From assembly GCA_003254925.1 (NCBI GenBank), contig QANZ01047229.1:1-64000 (forward strand): a DNA stretch of 64,000 bases. Direction: 5' to 3'. Source of the DNA: Chamaecrista fasciculata (taxonomy: Eukaryota > Streptophyta > Magnoliopsida > Fabales > Fabaceae). Below are positions 22,902 through 34,596 of the stretch, one piece after another (the first letter of the stretch is position 1; every line of letters starts with the position of its first letter). The position numbers were made by a program, and so were the translations under genes. Below the pieces are notes generated by a model. That model saw only the letters and a program-made list of their open reading frames with translations, ran no database searches and was not told where the DNA came from.

Positions 22902-24215
22902 TGTTGGACTAAAATTAAACATAAAGTGATTTTTGATTATTTGCAAAAATTTGGTTGTCCTGAGGTCTGTGCTGAGAACGTTCCTTGAATAAATATCTCA
23001 GGATCCTCTAGGAAAAATTGAGTTTTGAGTTAGTCACCATGCGCTTAAATTGAAATTGAAAATAATGCATCTGTCTCATTCTTTATCTAGAAACAATTGT
23101 ATTAAAGGCATGATTTTCTATCGCAAATGCGTCATTAAATGAGTTTGCAAATTTGCTTCTTATTGTCATTAATATTGAGTTAATCTATATCCGGAAACAA
23201 ATTAAATTGATAGGCATCAGATTTGTCCTTCACATATAATCATGCAAAATCTGTCTACAATTCTGAATAATCAAAATTAATGTTGCATATACTGATTACA
23301 TCATTTTTAATGCAGGTCAACTATAAATCAGATCCTACGATTATTGTTGATTGACGGAAATCAAGGAAGTGCCAAATCAGTGCTGTTATTGCTGTCATCT
23401 CTCCAACGGCTATTTCCCTGAGCTTATAAAAGGATGAAAGCTTGAAGCAAAAAGGCTCTGGTCATTGAAGCAAAAGAGTGTTGTTGCTGTGTGCATTACA
23501 TCCTGAGTGATCATCCTTCGTATTGTTGTGTGCAATCCTTGGGAGCTTTGTGCTTATAGATCTTGAGTGAAATCTCTTAGAGAGATAATCTGAAAAAAAT
23601 TGTATTCTTCATATTGAGTGTTAGAAAGATCTTCAAGGAGGTAAAAGTGAGCTTCTAGGGTGAAACCTTGTAGAGGTGAACCGTGTGTGGTTCCATAGGA
23701 AGCAATATCCTGAGAGACTGTCCTTGGAGTGGTTTTTGGGTTAAGTTGTAAAACCTTGTGAGGTGATCCCAAGCTTCGTGCAGATTGTATTGTGATACAA
23801 TATATATATATATATATATATAAACCTCTAGCTGGTTGGCTAGAGGTGTGGATGTAGGATAAGGGAAATTTCCGTATCAAGGATCACACCCTTATTTGAC
23901 CACTAAAAGTTCCTGTGTTGCTGCTTCTTTCCTTAACTTTCATACTTTTCCTGCATTTAGTATTTTGGCAACTATCCTGCACGTTTTAATCTACAAATAT
24001 TTTCAAGGAAAATACATCTAATAAAATTGATCAATTTTAGTTATTAAGGAAGTGATTTTAATAAGTACTTTGGTTTTCTGATCTTGAGGAAACAATTTGT
24101 TTTTCAACGAAGGATTTCTAAGAAGCAGGTTATTAAAAGAAAAGTTTTAAAATTCAATTCACCCCCCTCTTGGGCTATTTTCACTAGCATATTTTCACTA
24201 GCATATTTTCTAACC
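22902..24215 (+). mobile_element. Solo LTR, 1.3 kb, SIRE-like copia
   Basis: The insert starts TGTTGGAC and ends TTCTAACC (the last base is probably a mutated A). An exact 5-bp duplication GTAAG lies at 22897-22901 and 24216-24220. A TATA-like cttataaaagg is at about 23421, and a 'caattcacccccctcttggg' block lies near the right end at about 24157-24176, both usual in SIRE/Maximus-type LTRs. A (TA)n run lies at 23800-23822. It interrupts the repeat that surrounds it. Confidence 0.8.
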
Positions 24216-24297
24216 GTAAGGGGAAATAATTATGATATATCCTTCTTCTTTGAAAAGTTAAAAATTGAATATGAAGAAAATAGGCTATTAATTATTA

Positions 24298-25035
24298 GTC
24301 CAAACCCTATTTTGGTCCCTAATGTTTACCCTAAATTCCATTTTGGTCCCTAATATTTTTTCGTTCCATTGTGATTATTAATGTTTTCCAATAGTTTTGT
24401 TTTGGTCCTTAGTGGGTCCCTAACTATTGAATGAGATCAAATTGGGCATGAAATGGGCCCGAAATTGAATTGCTTGTTTCATGAATTTGGTCATATTTCT
24501 ATCGTTTCATGTCCGAATGTGACGGAATTGGAGGTACAAATTACTTTTGATGAGTTATTTCTCTATCTTGTTAGGGCCGTTAGCAAACGAGGTCATATAG
24601 TATTCCGAAAATGAGTTTGGTCAAAACATCAATATCAATTTTTGGAATATTATTTGACCTCGTTTGTCAACAACAACTTGACAAATAAAAAAATCATCAA
24701 GAGTAATTTGTAGCTCCAATTTCGTCACATTTGAACTTGAAACGAGATAGATATGACGAACTTCTTGAAATCAGTGGCTCACTTTCAGGCTTGATTTCAG
24801 GCCTGATTTGATCTCGTTCGCTGACAACTCCAATTGGATAAAGAAAAAACTCATCAAATGTAACTCATAGCTTCAATTTCATCGCACTTGAAATGAGATA
24901 CATATAACCAAATTCAATAATTAAGGACCAAAACAAAACTTTTAAGAAATATTAAGGACCAAATTGGAACAAAAAACATTAGGGACCAGAACATAATTTA
25001 CGGTAAACATTAGGGACCAAAATGGGGTTTTGGCC
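24298..25035. mobile_element. TIR element, MULE-type, non-coding
   Basis: The inverted ends are TCCAAACCCTATTTTGGTCC at the left and GGCCAAAACCCCATTTTGG read from the right, each followed by ctaatgttta. The arms show repeated 'atgagatagatatgacc'-type blocks, as in 5719-6480. A clean 9-bp duplication is not visible. A related fragment lies at 42243-42300. Confidence 0.6.
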
Positions 25036-25229
25036 TATGATTAACATTCTATTGTTATTCTCCTTTAAAAATTCAACATAGATTAGGAAATTTTTGTAAA
25101 TATATATATATATTATACAAAAAGGGAAAGGAATAAGGAGTTAACTTTTTCTTCATCACCATGCAATGTGTAATCAATCTGTTACAGTGAATCCTTAAAA
25201 AAAAAAATTTGTCATTTTGTTCATTGCAG

Positions 25230-25724
25230 ACTATTACAAACACAGAAGTTGATGAACGTCCCAAAGCAAAGGAGGCTGATTTAAAGCCTAACAGCAAAAT
25301 GCAGAAGGAATCACATATTGGGATCAGTGAAATATTAGAATTGGTGAAACTGAAGGATGGGGAACTAGCTTTGCTTGTGAAAGAACTCGAGAAATATCCC
25401 CAATTAAGGTTGTTGCCTCGTGAACAACAACAAAATGACAGAATACTAGCTTGTTGTTACAGAGTGCTAGTTGATATTTTGGTCATGTTGGCTACCAAGA
25501 CCCCAAATAGCATTACAGAGGCAGACAAATTGACCATAGAGACAAACTTAGGTGCAGCAAGTTTTCTTGGTTTGGACAAGGATTGGTTTGAGTTAGTTCG
25601 ATGCAAGATTTTTAAAAACGACATGTCGTATTTGGTGGTGGCAGAAGAGGATATGGTACCTGTGGAAGCAGAGCCGAGGGCATGCGACATTACGTTGGAG
25701 GGTGTGAAGAAGAGAAGGGCATAA
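25230..25724 (+). pseudogene. NLR1: C-terminal helical tail exon, still open
   Basis: The exon follows gttcattgcag and is open to the TAA at 25722-25724 (164 codons). The first 30 residues are a polar linker. From IGISEILELVKLKDGELALL it becomes a helix-rich domain with ELEKYPQLRLLPRE, a hydrophobic helix (YRVLVDILVMLATKTP) and FLGLDKDWFELVR. I recall similar tails ('...FGFDKEWL...') on NB-LRR proteins of legumes and other rosids; no function is known to me. It is probably the last exon of NLR1 and carries no disabling change itself, though nothing intact remains upstream. Confidence 0.6.
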
Positions 25725-26223
25725 GTGAAGGGAGTTTGAAGAATACACCCTTTGGCTTTTAAGAGTGTGTTTGATTGCTTTATATATATATATATGTTAT
25801 TGGAGAGACTGAAAAAGTGTGATCCATAAAGCAAATGATAAAGACCCAAGTTGTCTCTATCTTGGTGTATTTGTAAATTTTAACTTATCCTCTGTGGATT
25901 ATTGTTTGTATGTAATGTAATAACCAAAATGATTATCAATGGGTGCATATGTGGAGTAGTATTGTAGAACTGTTAAAATATATTCAACCATCATGTGTTG
26001 CTATGTTAACACTTTTGCATAGTCAGATTATGTGTACAACTAGGAAGTTCATTGTAGATATTTTTCTGTGTAGATTCCTGTCTATTAGCATTTTGTTAGG
26101 CTGGTTATTGTATTTTACTCTTGTACCCATATACCTAGATAACTTCCCTTTTGAGTCCTTTTTGGCAAGTTGTATATATCTCTTTTTTTCATCAATGAAA
26201 GGAAGCTGTTATTGCTCATAAAC
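25725..26223 (+). other. NLR1 3' flank and possible LTR
   Basis: Bases after the stop may be the 3' UTR. From about 25972 (TGTTAAAATA) to 26222 (CTCATAAACA) the sequence has the look of a copia LTR, including a 'catcaatgaaagg' tail, and it is directly followed by copia RT codons. No second LTR or target duplication was found. Confidence 0.35.
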
Positions 26224-26540
26224 ACCAAAGGAATCTACATCAACTAGAGAAAGTACACTCTTGACATACTTACAGATGCAGGTCTACATGCTGCCAAGCC
26301 AACTCCAGTGCCTATGGTGAAATCAAAAAAATAAAATTCTGTGTGAGGAACCTAAATACAAGGATCCAGAACAGTTTTGATGCTAAGTGGGTAAATTACT
26401 CTATTTGGGTTTTACTCGTCCAGATATTGCATGTGCTTCACTGCCTCAAGAGTAAACATTTTTGACAGCATCCAATTGCACCATCTGTGAATCATGTGTA
26501 GGCGTCAAAGCTGGCTCCATCATCAGAAGAAGCTTGGAAA
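26224..26540 (+). pseudogene. Copia reverse-transcriptase fragment
   Basis: The plus strand encodes RKYTLDILTDAGLHAAKPTP at about 26249-26310, followed after breaks by a GFTRPDIACAS-like block near 26410-26440. These are the RT-to-RNase H connection motifs of Ty1-copia ('Y-x-x-D-L-L...G, AKP, P-M' and 'TRPDI'). Several stops and shifts are present. Most of the element is missing. Confidence 0.65.
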
Positions 26541-26752
26541 CCAAGAGTTGTGACATAAGGTCTGCATGAAAATTGAGGTTTTGATAAATAAATATTACAA
26601 AGATTATTGATTAGAAGTTTTACAATTAAAACTATCACCATATTTGATTTTTAAAAAATGATTTTGAGTTAACTGTCAACAAAGCTGTGTTTGGATGAGG
26701 TAAAGTTTGGAGGGAAAGTATTGTTTGAGGGTATTTACTTTACTGGTAATTA

Positions 26753-29340
26753 AAATGCATTGTTTGGATACTAGAATACTAGTAATTCAAAATTTTTGGG
26801 AATTTGAGATGGTATTGTTTGGTAGCATTTACAATTCCACCTCTTGAGGTGGAATTCTTAAAATTCTTCTATGGACCTTGTGCTCTCAATCTCCTTTCTC
26901 TCTAACTATGGACATGTGTAAGACGACCCGAGCCGAATTTTTCGAGATGGACCACCTCAAGTCGAATTTTTTTGACCGGGCCGGCCCGAGCCGAATTTTT
27001 TCAGCTGAACTGCCCTAGCTGAATATTTCTAGCAGGGACGACCTGAGACGAATTTTTCAAGCCAGACCGGGCCAAGAATTTTTCGAGCCGGGCCGGTCCG
27101 AGTCGAATTTTTCGAATCGGGCCGGCCCGAGACGAAGTTTTCGAGCCAGGCCGGCCTGAGATAAATTTTTCGAGACGGGCCGTCCCGAGACAAATTTTTC
27201 GAGCTGGGGGGGCCCGAGACCAATTTTTCGAGTCGGGCGGGCCCGAGACAAACTTTTTCGAGCCGGGCCGGCTTGAGACGAGTTTTTTGAGCCGGGCCGG
27301 CCCGAGACGAGTTTTTCCAGCCGGGCGTGCCCGAGACAAGTTTTTCGAGCAGGGCCGGTGACCGGGCACTCATCTTAAGTGCCCGACAAATTAATACTCA
27401 AGCTATGCCCGAATATTATATTTATATATAATATAGTGCACAACCCAAGGTCGGATCTCTAAGGAACTTCTTGGATGAGAATAACAATTGATTGTGTAAA
27501 TAATTACGAATTCAGGTCTAATATTTTATGGGTTTGGTAATTATAAAGATAAGAACAAGAAAATAAAGAACATAAAGAAAACAAGGAAAGGATAAAAGAA
27601 TATGAAATCCCTAGAGAATAATCACAAAGTCTACCATCATAGCTCAATAACGATAATCAAGAAACTATTATTATAATTATATCAAGCAAAACCACATCCA
27701 ATATTATATCTCGTATACACGAAATATAGATCAATCATGATAATCATAAACGACTCAAACCAAGTAAACAATTTATAATTAAACATAACAATCCTTAAGC
27801 AATGACGATAATAGAAACAATAGATAGATCACTCTGTCATACGACCACAATTCAACTGAATGTGCAAGAGCAAACTTTATTAATGGTGAAACAAACACAC
27901 TAATATTGTTTATGGAAGAATTAAAACAATCTAATGACTATTATCTAAGATTAAACACAACAATAATAATAAAAACTCCCTGGACATCGACGACCGTTGA
28001 GCTCAGGCTTTATTCGAATTCTCCTCTAGGATGAAGAACGTTTAGGCTCTCATGAGGAGAAACGTATTGATGACTACTCTACTCTACTCTATTGTGAATT
28101 GGTTTTGGGTTCTTTCTCGGGATGATTTGAGACTGAAACGTCGAGCTCTATTTATAGCCCTGAGTACTATGCTTGATCCGCAAGTCAAAGAACAAATTTG
28201 GACTTGAGCCGTCAGCTGAGCCGACGGCTCAACACGGGGGTGCAGCGCAAAATACGCTATTTTTCGATTATTATCTTCGTATCTTGAATCCTAGCCGTCC
28301 AAATTATATGTTTAAACTTCAGAATAACTTGAGCCGCGAGATTTCCAATTTGAGCCGGTGGCTCAAAGTGATGGTGCAGCGCAAAATCCGCGCTGAAGAT
28401 ATTTGCTGACGCCATACTCCTCTCAGAGTCCCGCGCTGCTGGAAGTCCTGATTTGGGCCGGCGGCCCAACACGATGGCGCAAAACTACTTGTGCTTTTTG
28501 TGATCCTCTCGCTGATTCTAGATGTTTCCCATTGGTTAGACCCTGTTTGGATATCTGAAACACTGACAAACCCATTAAATAGCACTTATTTATAAAATGC
28601 AATAAATAAACACTAAATAACCTATTTTTATCCATTTTATTATGTCATACCTTAGTGCAGCCATTAGCACATTAATTGATCTAGTTGCAATATATTAACA
28701 TTATAAACATGTAAAAAGAAGACTAAATAACATGTCAATATTTGGGCTGATCAGTCGGCCATAGACGAATTTTTCGAGTCAGGCCGGGACGAGACAAATT
28801 TTTCAAGCCGGGCCGGGCTGAGCGAAATTTTTCGAACGGGGCCAATCTTAGTGAATTTTTCATGTTGGATCAGATCGAGTCGACCCGGTCAAAAAAATTC
28901 AGCTCGGTCCGGCCCGGCTAGAAAAATTGGTCTCGGGTCGGCTCGGATCGAAAAATTGGTCTCGGGCCGGCCCGGCCTGAAAAATTCGACTTTGGCCGGC
29001 TCGACTCGGAAAAATGCGACTTTGGCTAGCTCGGCTCGAAAAATTTGACTCGGGCCGACCCGACTCGAAAATTCGACTCTGGCCGGCCTGGCTCGAAAAA
29101 GTTCGACTTGAGCCGGCCCGGCTCGAAAAATTCGTCTCAGGCCGGCCCGACTCGAAAAATTCGACTCGGGCAGGTCCGGGTCGAAAAATTCGTCTCGGCC
29201 TGGTCCTGCTTGAAAAATTCGGCCCAGTCGGATTGAAACTAAAATAAATAAAAATTTGATTGAGTATCAAAATATAACTAAAAATTTCAATTCAAATGAT
29301 GGTAATTCAAATTTATACTTGTTATCCAAACATCGTATTT
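26753..29340. mobile_element. Palindromic element with GC-rich 30-bp units, interrupted
   Basis: The inverted ends are AAATGCATTGTTTGGATAC and AAATACGATGTTTGGATAA read from the right. Inside, a left array (26928-27358) repeats units near 'cgggccggcccgagacgaatttttcgag'. An array at 28754-28870 keeps that orientation, then 28880-29235 repeats the same unit inverted. The arrays are GC-rich in an AT-rich window. Open frames across the arrays (for example 27001-27369) only reflect the repeat period and are not genes. A 1.4-kb solo LTR sits in the left arm. A shorter uninterrupted relative is at 63127-63993. The flanking 'gtttgga...' sequences at 26695 and 29420 hint that it is nested in another TIR element. 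Confidence 0.7.
27359..28753 (-). mobile_element. Solo LTR inside the palindromic element
   Basis: On the minus strand it starts TGATCAGCCC and ends CCCGGTCA; a strong TATA box, CTATAAATAG, lies at about 28146-28155 on that strand. The flanks are GCCGG (27354-27358) and GTCGG (28754-28758), one mismatch apart. Removing the 1395 bp restores a GC-rich unit (gggccggccatagacgaattt), which confirms the boundaries. Its length suggests a Ty3-gypsy family, but no internal sequence is left to prove it. Confidence 0.75.
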
Positions 29341-29430
29341 TTAAATGGAAGGAATGAAAATGAAGGTAATTCAAATCTCTAGCATTTGAAAGTCCATGGT
29401 ATTTGAAATGCCAATGTCCAAACGCACCCC

Positions 29431-29830
29431 TTAAAGCACATATTTTTAGATCTTGTTCTAAAGTGAATTCAGTGTGGTCTTTGCTGGGAGTAAATTTAAT
29501 CAATCCTTCTTTCATAGTCCTTTTTCGACTTTGTTTGAAGAAAATTATAAAAGAAAGAAAGTTTTTTATAATACTTATTGGGGAACAATTTTTATATACA
29601 CTTTAAAGCACATTTGGCTTGGTAGAAATGCTTTTCTTTTTCAAGGCAAACCTTTCAATCCTTCTGTTATTAAAAGAGAAGCTTTAAGTCTATCATTTGT
29701 GAGAAGTCAGAATTAAATTTTTATGAACTTAATACTAATGGATCTGTCAAGTAACTGTATCAATGCAGGTGGTATCATTAAAAATTTTTATGGAAACTTC
29801 ATTGTTGCATTTATAAAATTTATTTATCCA
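29431..29830 (+). pseudogene. LINE fragment: zf-RVT end and RNase H start
   Basis: The plus strand encodes LKAHIFRSCSKVNSVWSLLG, then TLKHIWLGRNAFLFQGKPFN (29589-29648), then a decayed RNase H start (ELNTNGS at about 29725 and GGIIKNFYGNFIVAF at 29770-29814). This is the standard 3' order of plant LINE ORF2. Frame changes and a stop after TNGSVK are present. Confidence 0.65.
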
Positions 29831-31177
29831 ATCACCATCCCTTGCTAACATTTATCTTAAAATGTAGGCCATAGTCTCAAAGACGAGGCTGTTTATGGGG
29901 TGGAGCCCTTGTATTATTTTGTATTTGAACCCATGTTTGGGTTTATTGTATATTCCGTATATATTAAGGGTTGTATCCGGATGTTATGTAACCTCTAGTT
30001 AATATATGTATGCTTTATTTTCTAGAGGTGTTACAAAGACGAGGATTAGTACTCACTGATCCTTTGATTTTAGGGTTCAACCATCTGAACCAAATCATAT
30101 AAAATGATTCGTGTTCAAGCTTCGACCTTCACCTAATTTTAGGGTTGCACATTGTGGTCTGTAATAGTATCTGAGACTTCAATATTGTTGTTGTGGTGGT
30201 GGTCACAACCGCATCCGATGACAATGATAACACCCGCAACCTATATGGCAACACTTACAATCACAATGAACCACATCTATAAATGCAACTACACTTTGCA
30301 ACCATGTTTCTCGCTATACTCGTACTATGATCTATACATAGTCCTTTTGTTTTTTTATCTCACTCTTCAATTTTTAAAAATCTAATTAATTCCCATTTGA
30401 AATCAATCTAAGTGTTAGGGTTCTCTCACTGATCCTTTGATTCTTACAACCATCCGACCCAAATCATATATAGCTTGAACTCTCACTTTTATTTCAAATA
30501 GATCCATGGTACATATGGATTTGCTCATGACTGATCAATGTTTTAGGAGTTTCATCTAGTTTGAGTGTTGCTCTTCATGTTCCTCTTTAGTTTATAAATG
30601 CAATCCTTTTATTTCAATATAATGTGTGCATTGGGTCAAATTTTTGGGCTCGAATGATGATTCAAGCATAACTTTTTAAAATTATTTTATTCTAATCAAT
30701 CAATTTAATATGTCTCTAACGCAAATGATTAATTGTATGTAGAAACCTAAAATCCAAGTCGTTGATAAAGGCGTCTATGTAGAAACCTAAATCCTCTTGA
30801 AGATGATTTTAATGGATTTGACATTTTTGGAGATTTCTAGTGCACAACAATCTGATAACTTCAACACCAGCCGTGTAAGATTTCTTTCTAAGGAGAAAAC
30901 CTACTTTTGAATCTTTAAAATTGTCCCAAAATTATGATTTAGTCCCTAGATATTAGAACATACCTTTTAGTCCCTGGTAATTTTTACAAGCGTTAAGTAT
31001 TTAATCCTCATGGATAATGTTTTAAGGATTTAATAAGCCATATTCTTTAAAAATATCATAGACTAAACATATATTATCAATATTCATGAACTAAATTAGA
31101 GTTTTGGGACAAATTCAAAGATTATAAAATCGGTTAACTCTTTCTTAAAGCTAAGCCATTTACATTTGTTATTATAT
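29831..31177. other. Intergenic DNA, no gene recognised
   Basis: The sequence 'ttgtatttgaacccatgtttgggtttattgtatattccgtatatatt' at 29915-29965 looks repeat-derived, possibly a retrotransposon tail. The phrase 'actgatcctttgatt' recurs at 30055 and 30430, with similar 'aaccatctgaacc/aaccatccgaccc' after each, so there is a diverged direct repeat of about 370 bp. 'gtccc' repeats at 30940-31110 resemble MITE arms. Confidence 0.4.
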
Positions 31178-33555
31178 TTTTTATTTGATTTCACCAATCA
31201 TCACCATCATCATTATTTTTACTTTTACAAGTATTACAGGTACTAGATAGAGAACTTACAAACCATTTGACTTCATGTTCTTGTAGATATGACTGGAGCT
31301 CCATATCAGAACTCAGAAGCATATGTAGAGCTTGTTTTGACATTATAAGCAATTTCATCAACAATTGCTAAACATGCTTAGAAAATTAGAGATTTAGGGG
31401 TTCTTGAATTTGCATTGAGAGTCAACTAATTAATCCATGAATCATCGAAATATAAAATTGATCAAAATGTAAAATATTGTGGACAAAATTGACAAAAAAA
31501 AAAGATTGGTCACGAAATTGACAGTTGATATAAAATTTCGGTATGAAATTAGTGCTTTTAACTTTTTTTTTGTACGGCTGTATCAGTTGTGCTACTTTTG
31601 CATCCATAATTCCTTTGTCTCTTAAAAAGTATTCTTTTTGTTTAATAACCTTTTACTTGTTTAATTTATTTTTTAACTCGATTTTAAAAAATTCTAAAAA
31701 CAAAATATTATGTTGAAGATTTTCATATCTATATTCAAATTTATTAATCATTATTGTTTCTTCCAATAATCCAATTATTTCATTTATTCCTACTATACGT
31801 CGTATATTTTTTTTATAATTAATTTTAATTTCTTTTTTAAAATATTGAAAGATAAGTGCAAATAGCAATTAATTATTGATTTTGTTACGCTATACGTTCT
31901 ACTTTATAATTTTTTTGATATGCATATCCATCATTACTATTATCCTCTATCACTCCTTACATCCTCTTGATATGCTTAAGGTGACCTCCACCTTGTCGTT
32001 CTTTCCTTTCTTTTTGTAAGTTATCACCTAACTATTAATTAACCACTGTAATTAATTAAAAAAACTCACTAATAAAAAATTTACTCTAACAAACAATATA
32101 TTTTTATTATTACAAATAATTTATATCCATCTTATTACAAAATTAACTATATAAATCTAAAAAACAAATTCAATCAATATATTTAAAAATTTGATTTTAA
32201 ATAATGATTCATGATTATTTTGGAAGAATTCAATTTTTTTTTAACTTTTATTTTATCTATTTAGAACTGATGCGTTAACTCGAAAAAATTAGATGACCCA
32301 AAAGTTAATCTTTGGTCTAAAATTTATTTTGGCGAAATTAACTAATTATAATTGTAATATAGAGAAAGTACAAGATGAATGATCGGACACCAAATCATTC
32401 ACGATTTTAAAATTACATGAACCAACCAACTCGTATTTTCTTTTTCTTAACACAATAAAAGAAAAAAAAATCATTCATGACTATTTTGAGACAACTCGAT
32501 AGATTTCTAACTTTTAGTTTCTTAATTATGGACTGATGCGTCAACTCGATAAAATTCTATTTTTTTGTCTAAAATCTTCTTTGGCGAAACTGAATAAGTA
32601 TAATCGTAATTTACAGAGAGTACGAGATGGACAATCACTAAAATTTTAATTGAGAGACCAAATTGTTCACTATTTTAATATTCATGAACCAACTGACTCA
32701 TATTTTTTTTAAGCGATTGATTCGTAGAGTCGATACAAAATCAAGGACCAAAATGTAAGTGTCGTCTAAAATTTATTTGAGCAATATTAGGTAATTGTAA
32801 TCATAACATATATATTTATCAACTGAAATAATCTATTACAAAAATCTACCAAAAGCTACAAAATGTAAACTTTTCCAATAATCTTATTGTTCCAAATCCC
32901 AATGCAAAAAAAACTAAATCAATTAAAAATCTACTTTTAAAAAATCTAATCCAAACAACTCAAATTATCCTCAAAAGTCAAAAAGTAAAAAAATAATTTT
33001 TTTCCATTTCCACCCCTATACAATGTATAAATTCTCATACAGTTTCATCTACCAATCACAATCGTTACATACCTATTTAAATAATTTAAAACTTAAAAAT
33101 CTCCATTCACAACAAATTACTCAAATAAAATTCAGCTTATAATTTGATTTTTATACTTTGATTATAATCTGATCAAATTATAATTTGATTATAATCTCAT
33201 CCAAATGGGCCTCTAACCTAATCATATTAATTTTTTTATATATTTTTTTACCACATGCATTAATTTCTTCCTTGAAATGTGATTTGTCATTTTAATCACA
33301 TTTATAAGGCATGTAGCTAGTCATCACACATTAAAACTAGCAACAAATCTCACTTCAAAAAGTATTTTAAATGATTGGGTCAAAATTGAACTAAATGGGA
33401 GGTTCTGGCGGAATCATTTGGAACTCGGACCCCACATGGGGCTTTAGGCTAGTCGAGTCCTGGCCCGTTAGTTTTTTGGTTTTTGTTTTCCTTTTGGGCC
33501 AATAGATGTCATGCTTTACCAAAAAAAGAAACCCTCACATAAAATTTAGGGTTTC

Positions 33556-33566
33556 TCTATATAAAG
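33556..33566 (+). promoter_or_regulatory. TATA box before the 33674 first exon
   Basis: The sequence ctatataaagt lies about 110 bp upstream of the ATG at 33674. Matching TATA boxes precede the related exons at 38681 (+) and 57906 (-). Confidence 0.6.
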
Positions 33567-33673
33567 TATACAAACAATAGGCCGCCGCTTACTTAGCACA
33601 CCATCCCAAACCTAAAATTTAGGGTGTGTGATCTCTTTCAAGGTTTGTCCAAACGATTTCAACATCCTAGCGA

Positions 33674-33760
33674 TGGAAGGGCACAATGAAGATGAAAACG
33701 ATGAGGAAGAAGATGAAGAAATTATGGTAAAATATAATATCTTGACACCAAATCAATGAA
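33674..33760 (+). pseudogene. First exon of an acidic-start gene, copy 1
   Basis: The ATG opens MEGHNEDENDEEEDEEIM and runs on to a TGA after TPNQ at 33758-33760; a splice donor (ATTATG|gtaaaa) at 33727/33728 is possible. The related exon at 57906-57811 reads MEGSDKNKDGDEENRKKM then ITSPNQ, so the homology extends through TPNQ and the TGA here looks like a change of a sense codon. In similar plant genes such an acidic start precedes an F-box; the FBD-like exons at 35161-35698 fit that. No F-box itself is seen. Confidence 0.45.
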
Positions 33761-34059
33761 ACACCAAATGGTATGTACATATTTGATCAACAATCATGTC
33801 TTTAATTCAAATATTCATTTAGATAGAGTATAAAACTTTGTTGCTTTTATATACTAAATTGATTGAGTCAAATAAGTTAGTGAAAATTATTTTAAAAACT
33901 GATAAAAAAATATTCTGAATGTTTAGTTTGATGGGTATGTGTGATTTGAAGTAGAAATTGTTAGACATTTCTTGAAAATTATTCAGCTTTGATTTGAGGT
34001 ATGTGTGATTTCGAAGTTATAACTAAAGAGGATTGGATTTGGAGTTGTTTATTATTTCA

Positions 34060-34596
34060 AGTTTGAATATGATGAAGTTGTATTATAGTGGGAGGGGAAT
34101 GCCGATTGTGAAGCTTATTGTGGAGTTGTACCACTTGAGGCATGAGGCATCTGGGGGGATTAATGGTGTTCATCTACATAAGCTTGGGGAGTATTCGAGC
34201 AACTTCAAGCACGAGCAAGTGGAGAATTTTCATTTTGGTATATACATACTTCTTCCTTCATTGTTTTTATTTTGGTGCAATAGTCGACTGATTATATGTT
34301 TATATGTGTGTGTCTCTCTGTGAGTGAGTGTGTATGTGAGTGATTGTGTTTGTTTGAGAGAGAGAGTGAGAGTGAGTGAGTGTGTGTGTTTGAGTGCGAG
34401 TGAGTGTGTATGTGCTTTTGTGTGTGGGTGGGTGTGTTAGAGTGAGTGTGAGCTAGTTAGTGTGTATGTGTTTTTGTGTGTGTGTGAGTATGAGTGTGAG
34501 TGAGAAAGAGTGTGAGCGTGAGTGAGAGTGAATGTGTGAGCTAATGTGTGTATTGAGAGAAAGAGAAAGAGAGAGAGAGAGAGAAAGATTGAGACA
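34060..34596 (+). other. Copy-1-specific block with a GT/GA microsatellite
   Basis: This block has no counterpart in copy 2, where 39055 jumps directly to the matching sequence. Its first 180 bp have an open frame (YYSGRGMPIVKLIVELYHL..., ending at ATTTTG|gtatat) that I do not recognise. From about 34300 to 34590 it is an impure (GT)n/(GAGT)n/(GA)n microsatellite. Confidence 0.5.

Larger units (their letters stand above)
22510..24296. repeat. Paired copies of a 'tgtgtttgga' TIR-like repeat
   Basis: A segment with tgtgtttggattaaggatta...gggaaagataatgtaagtg at 22520-22570 recurs in diverged form at 22860-22900 and continues at 24216-24296 after the solo LTR. It looks like a hAT-type or MULE-type non-autonomous family whose termini read 'gtgtgtttgga'. 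Exact ends are not resolved. Confidence 0.4.

Noticed and set aside
23554..23880. 108-codon minus-strand open frame
   Set aside because: It lies inside the SIRE-like solo LTR and includes a translated (TA)n run.
27001..27373. Three overlapping minus-strand open frames of 64-123 codons with 'SRARPARKIRLGPARLEK' style repeats
   Set aside because: All frames on both strands are open because the GC-rich unit of about 30 bp has no stops; this is repeat DNA of the palindromic element, not a gene. The same holds for 28851-29270.
34300..34590. Possible regulatory or origin-like sequence
   Set aside because: It is an impure GT/GAGT/GA microsatellite with no further signal.
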